Translations under genes and position numbers: made by a program
Assembly (NCBI RefSeq): GCF_900105165.1
Contig: NZ_LT629740.1
Span: forward strand, 2,728,001-2,792,000
Length of the DNA stretch: 64,000 nt
Direction: 5' to 3'
Source: Mucilaginibacter mallensis
Lineage (GTDB): Bacteria > Bacteroidota > Bacteroidia > Sphingobacteriales > Sphingobacteriaceae
Notes under the pieces: generated by a model
The model's input: the letters and a program-made list of their open reading frames with translations, nothing else
Database searches by the model: none
What the model was told of the DNA's origin: nothing
Shown here: positions 42,746-50,561 of the stretch, in pieces
Numbering within the stretch: position 1 is the stretch's first letter
How the letters are laid out: the number at the start of each line of letters is the position of its first letter

Positions 42746-42816
42746 CGTTGTGATTACACTGATTATGTTATGATTTCACCGATTGCAAACTGCAAACCGG
42801 CTACTGCCAACTGAAA

Positions 42817-43059
42817 CTATTGGTTATCGCGCCATTCATATACCCAGGCTGATTGGATCTGCTCCAGGTGGCCTTCAGTTGATTGCTCACGTGTACCGGC
42901 GAAGTTTGGTAAGGTTAGTATCCACTCCAAAAGATCGGTGAAACGGATGCGGTATATTTTTGATTCGTCAAAATCATCACCAAACTTTTCGTAAAGTTCA
43001 ATGGCAATGTCCTCATGATCATTCCAGTGAATAGGTAAGGTGAATTTATGGTCTGCCAT
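42817..43059 (-). CDS. iscX: IscX-like Fe-S cluster assembly protein
   Basis: An 80-residue acidic protein. IHWNDHEDIAIELYEKFGDD at about 10-29, RFTDLLEWILTLPNF near 43-57 and the C-terminal ESAW-like IQSAWVYEW match IscX/YfhJ, which binds IscS and iron as an adaptor. It lies just downstream of the ferredoxin gene (43 nt), the same partner it has in proteobacterial isc operons, although iscS, iscU and hscBA are absent here. Confidence 0.9.
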   Translation of the reverse strand: MADHKFTLPIHWNDHEDIAIELYEKFGDDFDESKIYRIRFTDLLEWILTLPNFAGTREQSTEGHLEQIQSAWVYEWRDNQ

Positions 43060-43102
43060 TTTATTTGTTATAGTAAAATTTATAATATATCGATACCCTG
43101 TA

Positions 43103-43435
43103 TTAATGCCCCATGAAGTCCGATTGATCGGGCAAAGTTACCTCAATATCGCCATCAATCATCACAGCCTGACATCCCAAACGTGAATTAATGCGCGGAT
43201 TTACTGCACGGTCAATAAAATCTTCTTCCTTATCGGATATTTCCTGCACGTTATCCATACCCTTGTTTACATATATGTGGCAGGTGCTGCAACCGCATAC
43301 ACCACCGCAATTGTGCTGTAGTTCAATGCCATTCTCCAGGCATACATCTAAAACAGATTCACCTTCGGCAATAGGCAACTCAACAGATTCGTGCCCCTGT
43401 TCCTCAAAGTTTATTTTAACTTTAAAAATATTCAT
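43103..43435 (-). CDS. fdx: ISC-type 2Fe-2S ferredoxin
   Basis: A 110-residue ferredoxin with a beta-grasp N-terminus (INFEEQGHESVELPIAEGES) and the cluster ligands in NCGGVCGCSTCHIYV near 42-56 (C-x5-C-x2-C), plus the distal Cys in RLGCQAVM near 88. The spacing is that of ISC/adrenodoxin-type ferredoxins used in Fe-S assembly. IscX follows, and a DUF2520 gene precedes by 23 nt. Confidence 0.92.
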   Translation of the reverse strand: MNIFKVKINFEEQGHESVELPIAEGESVLDVCLENGIELQHNCGGVCGCSTCHIYVNKGMDNVQEISDKEEDFIDRAVNPRINSRLGCQAVMIDGDIEVTLPDQSDFMGH

Positions 43436-43458
43436 TTGGGCAAAAGTAACAAAATAAC

Positions 43459-44238
43459 TTACGCCCCGTATTTTGATTTACCCTTTTTGATAATACCCTG
43501 ACTTAATATCTTATAAACCTGCTCCAAACCGGGTTCGCCTGCCAACATTTCAAGGTGTGTATCCATGGTCTTAAAATCCTCGCGGATAGCCGGTCCGGTT
43601 TGCACATCAGCCGGAAAATGTTCCTGCACTTTTTGCGCAGTCTCTAATATTAAAGGGCGAAGCAGATCAAACTGTATATTATTTTGCTTTAACAGATCTT
43701 GTGCCACACCATATAGATAATTAGGAAAATTACAGGCAAATACAGCGGCCAAATGTAATACTTTACGTTGCACGGAATCAATATCATAAACATTATTGCT
43801 GATGCTTTGCGCCAGCTCTTTTAAAGTGGCATGGATAGTTTCATCGGCAGCCTCAATACATAAGGGCACGGTTAAAAAATCGATCTCACGGGTTTTGCTG
43901 AAAGTTTGCAGGGGGTAGAACACGCCTGCTTTATCAGTATAATTTAACAAAGCCTGCAGGTTAGTAACACCCGAAGTATGCGCCATCAGTTTATCATACT
44001 TAGCCAGTTCACTGGCTATACCCGGTATGGCATCGTCACTTACGGCTATGATAAAAATATCAACCGCAGGGTTTATACTATCAATATTATTGATTGCCTC
44101 GGCGCCAATATGGTAAGCCAGTAAAGCCGAGTTATGGGCACTCCGGCTATAAACCTGTACAATACGGTGGCCGGCATTTTTGAACGCGGCGCCCAGATGT
44201 GTAGCTATATTACCGGAGCCTATTATTGTTATGCGCAT
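43459..44238 (-). CDS. Rossmann-fold DUF2520 protein
   Basis: A 259-residue product from the ATG at 44238 (MRITIIGSGNIATHLG). The longer frame from 44271 would place a -7-like AATATTTG inside the coding sequence. The N-terminal half is an NAD(P)-type Rossmann domain with GSGNIATHLG at about 7-16 and IAVSDDAI near 82. The C-terminal half is the DUF2520 helical domain (HLAAVFACNFPNYLY; LILETAQKVQE; GPAIREDFKTMDTHLEML). It resembles pyrroline-5-carboxylate or F420-dependent reductases in architecture, but no substrate is known. The DUF2520-KdsC-Maf grouping recurs in Bacteroidota. Confidence 0.85.
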   Translation of the reverse strand: MRITIIGSGNIATHLGAAFKNAGHRIVQVYSRSAHNSALLAYHIGAEAINNIDSINPAVDIFIIAVSDDAIPGIASELAKYDKLMAHTSGVTNLQALLNYTDKAGVFYPLQTFSKTREIDFLTVPLCIEAADETIHATLKELAQSISNNVYDIDSVQRKVLHLAAVFACNFPNYLYGVAQDLLKQNNIQFDLLRPLILETAQKVQEHFPADVQTGPAIREDFKTMDTHLEMLAGEPGLEQVYKILSQGIIKKGKSKYGA

Positions 44239-44307
44239 TGTTTTGGCAAATATTTGTGAGGACACAAACATCGGGATAAAATGTAAAAGATTAAATAAGC
44301 TTACTAT

Positions 44308-45183
44308 TTAGCTCTTCTTTCTGGTGTCTTCACCTGCAACAGCGCTTTTCCCTACCAGCTTTTTACTAATATCCCACAACATATTCCTATTCGCCTCGCT
44401 CCAGGCTAATACGGATGATTTAGTCATTTTACATTTAACAAAATACTGGCTGCTTTTAGCTTCCATACCTGGCTCTGTGGCTAAAAAAACGCTTGTTTTA
44501 GCGCCTTCTTCCGGTGATATCATAAAGGGTGTGGCAATCCACAGTAAGAACTTTGAAAGTCCGCTTGTCCCGGTTCCGAAACCTGTTCTTACAATACCCG
44601 GATGTACCGCGAATGACGAAATCCCTTTATCGGCATATTTCTCAGCCAATGTTTTTGTAAAATACAGATTAAATAATTTTGCTGCCCCGTAAGCCTTTAT
44701 TGCTGAGTATGGGCGTTGCTCCCATTGCAGGTCATCAAAATTAGCCTTTCCCATTTTATGCGCTTCGGAGCTTAGGTTAATGATGCGGGCATGGCCTTTT
44801 TCAAGCAAAGGCAAAATACTGGTGGTCAATAAAAAATGCCCGAGGTGATTGGTTACAAAAGTCATTTCAAAGCCGTCTTTGCTCAATTCCTTTTTATCGA
44901 ACATACCACCGGCATTATTGATGAGTACGTTTATGGCAAACAGCTTACCATTATTAAGTTCTGCCGCCGCCTCACGAACACTTTGCAGATCAGAAAGATC
45001 ACATTTTACAATATGGACATTCTTATTACCTGTTTTGGTGATGATCTCCTGCTTAAGCTCATCGCCTTTAATTGTATTGCGTACAAGCAGATATAGCGTA
45101 TGATCCTTTTTAGCCAGCGCTAAAGCAGTTTCTTTCCCTATTCCGGAGGTTGCCCCGGTAATCACCGTAGTTTTTATCGACAT
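44308..45183 (-). CDS. Short-chain dehydrogenase/reductase (retinol dehydrogenase-like)
   Basis: A 291-residue SDR with the cofactor motif TGATSGIGKETALALAKK at about 9-26, NNAGGM near 93, NHLGHFLLT near 114, the Ser of INLSSEAHK near 138 and Tyr-Lys in AYGAAKLFN near 165-170. It resembles the widespread WW-domain-oxidoreductase/retinol-dehydrogenase-like group of SDRs acting on diverse alcohols or ketones. It lies 69 nt before the DUF2520 gene on the same strand; co-transcription is possible but not certain. Confidence 0.88.
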   Translation of the reverse strand: MSIKTTVITGATSGIGKETALALAKKDHTLYLLVRNTIKGDELKQEIITKTGNKNVHIVKCDLSDLQSVREAAAELNNGKLFAINVLINNAGGMFDKKELSKDGFEMTFVTNHLGHFLLTTSILPLLEKGHARIINLSSEAHKMGKANFDDLQWEQRPYSAIKAYGAAKLFNLYFTKTLAEKYADKGISSFAVHPGIVRTGFGTGTSGLSKFLLWIATPFMISPEEGAKTSVFLATEPGMEAKSSQYFVKCKMTKSSVLAWSEANRNMLWDISKKLVGKSAVAGEDTRKKS

Positions 45184-45320
45184 ATGGGTATTATAATGAA
45201 TACGTCGTAAATATAGGCACTAACAGGCTTCCGCCAATTTTTCATGCTCTAATATTTGCAACAGGGGCCTATTGAATCGACACATAGTGTAATCCTACAG
45301 CTACTAGCGGCCATCGCCCG

Positions 45321-45429
45321 TTCAAGCGTCCACGCTTGAATACTATAAATTCCGAGCATCCACGCTCGTGATAAACGTAAGCGTGGACGCTTACATGGAA
45401 GTTAAGTCCAAGCGTGGACGCTTGGACTT
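45321..45429. repeat. Cluster of four palindromes sharing the core AGCGT-SS-ACGCT
   Basis: Four palindromes occur in 109 bp: 45321-45340 (arms TTCAAGCGT/ACGCTTGAA, centre CC), 45353-45368 (CGAGC/GCTCG, degenerate), 45377-45394 (GTAAGCGT/ACGCTTAC, centre GG) and 45404-45429 (AAGTCCAAGCGT/ACGCTTGGACTT, centre GG). The first two have a CC centre and the last two GG, so the left and right halves are also inverted relative to each other. The rest of the 343-bp gap between the SDR and the aldo/keto reductase contains no gene. A -7-like TAATTTTA lies at 45497-45504. Confidence 0.75.
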
Positions 45430-45526
45430 GCGGTTTGTATCAGCTATTTTACCCTTTGCTGACCATCTGTATTAAACAAAAGCCGATCCGTGTGGTTAAT
45501 TTTACAACATACAATCACTACACATT

Positions 45527-46546
45527 ATGAAATACAATTTTTTAGGGGACACCGGTGTGGTGGTATCCGAAATATGTTTTGGCACCATGACTTTCGGCGG
45601 AACAGGCTATTGGGAGGCCATCGGTCAACTACAACAACAAGCGGTAAATGAGCTGATGGAAGTTGTTGTAGACTCCGGCATCAATTTCATCGATACAGCC
45701 AACGTTTACTCTTTCGGTCAATCAGAAAAACTATTGGGGCAATCGTTAAAAGACCTTGGTATAAACCGCAATGAATTAGTGATTGCTACCAAAGTACGTG
45801 GCGTAATGGGCGAGGGTAAAAACAATGTGGGCTTATCCCGCTTGCATATTTTTAGATCAATAGATGAAAGTCTGCAACGCCTGCAAATGGATCATGTGGA
45901 TATATTATATGTTCATGGGGTTGATTACAGAACACCAATTGAAGAAACTATGCGTGCTTTAAATGATATTGTTTTAGCCGGAAAAGCGCGATACATAGCC
46001 GTATGTAACTGGCCGGCATGGATGGTGATGAAAGCCCAGGGCATTTGCCAGCTGCATGGTTGGAACAAGTTTGTGGGTATGCAATATTTTTACTCCTTAG
46101 CAGGCCGCGACATTGAGCGCGAAATATTGCCATTGGCTGCCGATCAAAATTTGGCTATGATGCCATGGAGCCCGCTGGCCGGTGGTTTCCTGTCGGGAAA
46201 ATATACCCGCGATGGTGAAAAGGCAGGCGCCAGGCGTGATACTTTCGACTTCCCTCCCATCAATAAAGATAAAACGTTCGATATTATTGATGTGATCAGC
46301 GAGATCGGCAAGCAGCACAATGCCTCAACGGCAGCTATCGCGCTGGCATGGGTAAGGCAGCAAAACGGGATTACCAGCACCATTATCGGGGCAAAAAGTG
46401 CTGAACAATTACATGATAATATTAAGTCGACCGAGATTGTATTATCAGTAGATGACCTGAAAAAGATTGATGAAGTAAGCGCGCTGGTTAAAGAATATCC
46501 GCAGTGGATGGTTGAAAGGCAAGCCGCTAACAGGGAATTGAAGTAA
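45527..46546 (+). CDS. Aldo/keto reductase
   Basis: A 339-residue AKR barrel. GDTGVVVSEICFGTMTFGG is at about 6-24. The catalytic tetrad is Asp in FIDTANVYSFGQSE near 55, Tyr60, Lys in VIATKVRG near 88 and His in ILYVHGVDY near 129. The NADP-binding end is IIGAKSAEQLHDNI near 290-303. It probably reduces small aldehydes or sugar-derived ketones. Regulation is not evident, and it stands alone between two repeat-rich gaps. Confidence 0.92.
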   Translation: MKYNFLGDTGVVVSEICFGTMTFGGTGYWEAIGQLQQQAVNELMEVVVDSGINFIDTANVYSFGQSEKLLGQSLKDLGINRNELVIATKVRGVMGEGKNNVGLSRLHIFRSIDESLQRLQMDHVDILYVHGVDYRTPIEETMRALNDIVLAGKARYIAVCNWPAWMVMKAQGICQLHGWNKFVGMQYFYSLAGRDIEREILPLAADQNLAMMPWSPLAGGFLSGKYTRDGEKAGARRDTFDFPPINKDKTFDIIDVISEIGKQHNASTAAIALAWVRQQNGITSTIIGAKSAEQLHDNIKSTEIVLSVDDLKKIDEVSALVKEYPQWMVERQAANRELK

Positions 46547-46570
46547 GTATTGAGTTTAATGTTAATGATC

Positions 46571-46725
46571 TTACCCTCTTTGCCGCTTGCGGCAGAGAGG
46601 GTGGTCGAACGACTGAGTGAAGACCGGGTGAGTCAAAATCACCGGTCAAACAAACGCGCTGAGTTGACTCACCTCGACTACGCTTCGCTGGTCGATCCTC
46701 TCTACCGCAAGCGGTAAAGAGGATA
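46571..46725. repeat. 155-bp nested inverted-repeat element
   Basis: The outer arms (46571-46600 and 46696-46725) pair over about 28 positions. Each arm contains its own palindrome (GCCGCTTGCGGC on the left, ACCGCAAGCGGT on the right), with compensated differences between arms. An inner pair GGGTGAGTCAA / TTGACTCACC (around 46626 and 46664) completes a long cruciform-capable unit. No target-site duplication or transposase is visible. It resembles non-coding interspersed elements of Sphingobacteriaceae. The rest of the gap to 46908 holds a small hairpin and AT-rich upstream sequence. Confidence 0.7.
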
Positions 46726-46751
46726 ATAAAATCCATAATCAGAACTGTTAC

Positions 46752-46779
46752 GCCTCCTGTTTCCACCAGAGGCTTTTTT
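46752..46779 (+). terminator. Weak terminator-like hairpin
   Basis: GCCTC (46752-46756) and GAGGC (46769-46773) form a short stem followed by six T. It lies after the 155-bp element and could end transcripts from the aldo/keto reductase. Confidence 0.4.
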
Positions 46780-46908
46780 ATTTAACATTTTCCCTTACAA
46801 TATTAATTTCTTCCATCCGTTTTGTGATAAACTGTGCAAAACGAGGCATTTAGTGAACGGGAAATGACAAACAGTTTTGATCTTTTTCAACCGGTCATCA
46901 ACTAATAA

Positions 46909-47220
46909 ATGTCAAATACCCGAACTATAGTTTTACAATTTTACAGACCTCTGTTCGTCATAAATTTGATATTCAGTATATATCTCATTTATGAAAGTAG
47001 TGAGATCGACTATGGCCAGGGCGTTTTTTTTAAACTATTCGGCTATTTATTTTTGTTTGGCTATCAATACTTCAGTAAAAGCAACACCTATTTTTATTAT
47101 CGTAATGCGGGTTATAGTATGAAACGACTTTACGCATATGTAGCAATACTCGATCTGGCAATCTATTCCCTATTATATTCATTCTTTTATCTCCTGCATT
47201 ATGCATTTGCACACGCTTAA
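46909..47220 (+). CDS. Small integral membrane protein coupled to an ABC ATPase
   Basis: A 103-residue protein with three or four hydrophobic segments: LFVINLIFSIYLIY near 15-28, VFFKLFGYLFLFGYQYF near 39-55, and LYAYVAILDLAIYSLLYSFFYLLHYAF near 73-99. No signal peptide or known motif is present. Its last 20 nt overlap the start of the ABC ATPase gene, which suggests coupled translation and a physical partnership. It is much smaller than usual ABC permeases and I do not recognise its family. It could be a minimal membrane partner or a regulator. Confidence 0.65.
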   Translation: MSNTRTIVLQFYRPLFVINLIFSIYLIYESSEIDYGQGVFFKLFGYLFLFGYQYFSKSNTYFYYRNAGYSMKRLYAYVAILDLAIYSLLYSFFYLLHYAFAHA

Positions 47221-47878
47221 GGTTGATAGTGTGCAGCTAGAGTTCGACAACCGCAAAATATTGCAGGATGTATGGCTTTCCTGTACACAGGGCGAAGTTG
47301 TAGGCTTGTTAGGCAGAAACGGTTCCGGTAAATCATCCCTGTTGCGCATAATTTTCGGCACGCTCAATCCGGCTTATAAACATGTGAGTATTAATGATCA
47401 GTTTATCAAAAAGGGCTATCATCAGCAAAAAATAGCTTATCTGCCGCAGCACAATTATTTGCCAAATGGTATTAAAATTCAACAAATGGCTAAAATAATG
47501 ATCGATAACAGGCTTTGGGACGAGTTTGCCGATTATCAGGTATACAAAGATCATCATCATAAAATAGTAAATCAGTTATCGGGCGGTGAATTGAGGCAGC
47601 TGGAAACCTTGATGATCCTTTATAACAAAGCTGATTTTATTTTGCTGGATGAACCTTTTACCCATATTTCGCCGGTACAGGCAGATGGCTTTAAGGCTAC
47701 CATCCGCAGGTGCGCCAAAACTAAGGGCATTATACTTACCGATCATCAATATTATAACATTCTGGATGTAAGCGACAGGATTATATTACTACATAATGGC
47801 GCTACCAAACATATTACCAGTGCTAATGAGCTAGTTACCTACAACTACATAAATAAAGTGCCGGATAATGACTTTTAA
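47201..47878 (+). CDS. ABC transporter ATP-binding protein without a normal permease partner
   Basis: A 225-residue ATPase with Walker A GLLGRNGSGKSSLLR near 36-50, a Q-loop in AYLPQHNYLP near 83, the signature NQLSGGELRQLE near 123, Walker B FILLDEPF near 147 and the H-loop His in LTDHQYYN near 181. It overlaps the 103-residue membrane protein gene, and no full permease follows: the next genes are a protease and a carbohydrate-binding protein. It may serve a small export or maintenance complex, or work with a permease elsewhere. Confidence 0.88.
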   Translation: MHLHTLKVDSVQLEFDNRKILQDVWLSCTQGEVVGLLGRNGSGKSSLLRIIFGTLNPAYKHVSINDQFIKKGYHQQKIAYLPQHNYLPNGIKIQQMAKIMIDNRLWDEFADYQVYKDHHHKIVNQLSGGELRQLETLMILYNKADFILLDEPFTHISPVQADGFKATIRRCAKTKGIILTDHQYYNILDVSDRIILLHNGATKHITSANELVTYNYINKVPDNDF

Positions 47879-47928
47879 TGTAACTAATATTGCGTTCATC
47901 TTGTCTTATATAGCATATACACAACCTA

Positions 47929-48906
47929 ATGCGCAAACTCTTACCCTATCTGCTCACCATATTGGTGCTTTCACTGGCACTTAAGGGCAAATGTGCGGGT
48001 AAAGTTATAGGTGGTATTAGTTTCAAACATGTGCTGGTTGATATAGATCCTGCACCATATGGCGATTTTAAAACCCTTATTGTTCCTATTAAAAGAGCCG
48101 GGAACTTAATCATAGTGGAAGCCCAGGTCGACTCGCTCGAAGGTAATTTTGTATTTGATACAGGTGCCCCCTACCTGGTTTTAAACGCTACTTATTTTAG
48201 GGATGCACCTCAAATACATGAACAGCATGCAGCGGGTATAAACGGCGAGGCTGATAATACTTTTACTACAGTAGTGCATGATTTTTCCATACTCGACCTG
48301 CATTATAGCAGGCTTACTGCTGATGTTACCGATCTGTCAGGCATTGAAAACGGCCGCGGGATTAAAATACTGGGCTTATTAGGTACACGCCTATTTTCCA
48401 GGCTTGCTGTTACCATCGACCTGCAAAATAACCTGCTTTATATTCAGAAACTCGACAATGATGGCAATATCCCCCCTGAAGAAGTAGTGTTTCATAATCC
48501 TACCTTAAAAACCCCGTTCAAATTTCTGGATGATATTATATTTTTAAAAGGCAGTATTAATGATAAAAGCATGTGGTTTGTTTTTGACAGCGGCGCCGAA
48601 ACTAACTTATTGGATTACGGCAAATCAAAAAAGATCATAAAAAATATGCAGATCATAAACAGGTCGAAACTGGTTGGTGTGGGAGGTTCAAGTTTTGAGG
48701 TTTTATATGCGCGCTTTGACAAACTAACCATTGGTGACCAGGATTTTATGCATAACCGGATACTGATAACCAACCTTGAAAAAATGGGCAAAGCCTATGA
48801 CCATACCATTGATGGGATACTAGGCTATGATTTTTTTACAAGGGGCGTTTTCAGTATCAATTTCGTTAAAAAGGAATTTGAAATGTACATTTACAACAAT
48901 CAATAA
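47929..48906 (+). CDS. Exported aspartyl protease-like protein with two DxGA motifs
   Basis: A 325-residue protein with a signal peptide (LLPYLLTILVLSLALKGKCA). It has two retropepsin-type active-site motifs in one chain: NFVFDTGAPYLVLN near 73 and WFVFDSGAETNLLD near 217. Each is followed by a flap-like and a second hydrophobic-Gly motif (KILGLLGTRLF near 145; IDGILGYDFF near 298). This is the bilobal arrangement of clan AA peptidases. It should be active in the periplasm or at the surface. It begins 50 nt after the ABC ATPase and ends 1 nt before the CBM-repeat gene, so the last two are surely co-transcribed. Confidence 0.82.
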   Translation: MRKLLPYLLTILVLSLALKGKCAGKVIGGISFKHVLVDIDPAPYGDFKTLIVPIKRAGNLIIVEAQVDSLEGNFVFDTGAPYLVLNATYFRDAPQIHEQHAAGINGEADNTFTTVVHDFSILDLHYSRLTADVTDLSGIENGRGIKILGLLGTRLFSRLAVTIDLQNNLLYIQKLDNDGNIPPEEVVFHNPTLKTPFKFLDDIIFLKGSINDKSMWFVFDSGAETNLLDYGKSKKIIKNMQIINRSKLVGVGGSSFEVLYARFDKLTIGDQDFMHNRILITNLEKMGKAYDHTIDGILGYDFFTRGVFSINFVKKEFEMYIYNNQ

Positions 48907-48907
48907 A

Positions 48908-50341
48908 ATGAGACGGTGCTGGCCATATATATTCACTTTGATGTTGCTGTTAAGCTGCATGGTGAATGCTATTGCCCAAACCCGTAACAATCTCATAGCC
49001 GGCAAAGGCAAGCTTATATTGCTCATCGATCTCCACTCATCCCCTGCTGAACTGGATAGTATCTTTAAAAAAGCAGCCATTCCCGGAGTTGATAAACGCG
49101 CATTTTTAGCAGGTGATTATTCGGCAATTATAAAAGATGGCTGGGTAATGGCAAAAAAACAGAACAGCGTGGTGCAGTTTAATCGCTCCCTTACAGATAT
49201 GAAAGGCAATCCGCAGGAAAACCCTTACATAATTACCGCAAGTGTTATAAAAACTCAACCCAGGCCGGGATACCTTGATGCGGTATATGGCGTAAATAAT
49301 TTTGCAGTTGCTACAGTTACTGAAGTGTCACCAGGTTTAACCAGGTTCTTTTTACCGGGGCATCAGGATGCAAAACGGGTATTCTTATCCGGTAGCTTTA
49401 ATGATTGGAGTACCTTGAAAGGCTTAATGACAAAAACCCCACAAGGTTGGATCATCGACCTAAAACTAAAACCCGGTGGTTATGAATATAAATATATAGT
49501 TGATAGTCGCTGGATGGTTGACCCTTATAACGTTTTGCAGATGAATGACGGAGCGGGAAACACCAACTCGGTTTATTACAAGTGCAATTATACCTTTAAA
49601 CTGAAAAGCTTTCTAAGTGCGCATACTGTTACTTTAGCGGGCAGTTTTAATAACTGGAATACTACTGAACTGCAGCTCGAAAAAAATGAAGGTGAATGGG
49701 AAATCCCTATGTATTTGTGCGAAGGCACCCATGAATATCGTTTTAAAGTTGATGGTAAATGGATGACCGACCCCGCCAACCCAGATAAGCATGTTGATGA
49801 GGATGGCAACATCAGTTCTGTTCTAAATATTGGCGAAACGGTTAATTTTAAACTCAATGGCTACGCAAATGCAAAAAATGTATTTGTAGCCGGTGATTTC
49901 ACCAATTGGAAACCCAACAAGATTCGCCTCAGTAAATCGGGTGATGCGTGGGTAGCCACTGTTAAACTTTCAGCAGGTAATTACAATTATAAGTTTGTTG
50001 TGGATGGCCAATGGATATTAGATCCTCTGAACCAAAACCATACCGTGATAAATGGGGAAACCAATTGCTTTTTAGCGGTAGGCCCTACCCATACTTTTAA
50101 ATTAAAAGGGTATGATAATGCAAAGGTTATCCACCTGTCGGGAAGTTTTAATGATTGGAACCAGGGCAGTTATACTTTAGCTCATAATGGTGATGAATGG
50201 AGTATAAGCATGCGCCTGAAACCAGGTAAATACCTATACAAATTTATAGTTGATGGAAATTGGATAATCGACCCCGGCAACAAACTGTGGGAACAAAACC
50301 AGTATGGTACCGGGAACTCGGTTTTATGGATAGAGCCGTAA
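48908..50341 (+). CDS. Secreted protein with four tandem AMPK-type carbohydrate-binding modules
   Basis: A 477-residue product from the ATG at 48908 (MRRCWPYIF, then a hydrophobic signal with LLLSCMVNAIAQ). The open frame from 48827 lies inside the protease gene and would lose the signal. Residues about 25-150 are of unknown type. Then four AMPK1_CBM/CBM48-like modules follow with a period of 250-253 nt; their hallmark strands are VFLSGSFNDW (about 49372), VTLAGSFNNW (49622), VFVAGDFTNW (49875) and IHLSGSFNDW (50125). Each module ends in a YKFIVDGxWxxDP-type segment. Such modules bind glycogen, starch or related alpha-glucans. No catalytic domain is present, so it looks like a binding or scaffold protein. 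Confidence 0.85.
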   Translation: MRRCWPYIFTLMLLLSCMVNAIAQTRNNLIAGKGKLILLIDLHSSPAELDSIFKKAAIPGVDKRAFLAGDYSAIIKDGWVMAKKQNSVVQFNRSLTDMKGNPQENPYIITASVIKTQPRPGYLDAVYGVNNFAVATVTEVSPGLTRFFLPGHQDAKRVFLSGSFNDWSTLKGLMTKTPQGWIIDLKLKPGGYEYKYIVDSRWMVDPYNVLQMNDGAGNTNSVYYKCNYTFKLKSFLSAHTVTLAGSFNNWNTTELQLEKNEGEWEIPMYLCEGTHEYRFKVDGKWMTDPANPDKHVDEDGNISSVLNIGETVNFKLNGYANAKNVFVAGDFTNWKPNKIRLSKSGDAWVATVKLSAGNYNYKFVVDGQWILDPLNQNHTVINGETNCFLAVGPTHTFKLKGYDNAKVIHLSGSFNDWNQGSYTLAHNGDEWSISMRLKPGKYLYKFIVDGNWIIDPGNKLWEQNQYGTGNSVLWIEP

Positions 50342-50349
50342 TAGTCCCC

Positions 50350-50491
50350 TTGTCATTTCGACCTGAGGGAGAAACTATCTCTTGAGCAGGTTGGTGCCTG
50401 GGGCTGTGTGAGCGAAAAATTTTCTTCGATCTGTATCGTTCGCTTTGCTTGGTGCAGAAGATTTCTCTTCGTTCCTCGTTCGAAATGACAA
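50350..50491. repeat. TTGTCATTTCGA inverted-repeat element, copy 2
   Basis: Terminal arms TTGTCATTTCGA (50350-50361) and TCGAAATGACAA (50480-50491) are identical to those of the copy at 41513-41605. The interior is longer (142 against 93 bp) and only partly related (GAAGATTTCTC is shared). It lies 8 nt after the CBM-repeat gene and about 70 nt before the first MFS gene. Confidence 0.75.
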
Positions 50492-50561
50492 AAAGGGTTA
50501 GAAAATCCCTCCTAACAAAAATTTAATAATCAATATTTAACTTATTTGCTATTTTGCGGGC

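Noticed and set aside
44836..45103. Plus-strand open frames opposite the SDR gene
   Set aside because: Antisense shadows of a well-supported SDR; no independent motif.
45321..45429. CRISPR-like array
   Set aside because: Palindromes differ in length and spacing, there are no equal-length spacers and no cas genes.
46527..46766. Minus-strand open frame across the 155-bp element
   Set aside because: Its codons are the repeat itself; no start context and no protein-like composition.
48827..48907. Upstream extension of the CBM-repeat gene
   Set aside because: Lies wholly inside the protease gene in another frame and would hide the signal peptide that begins at 48908.
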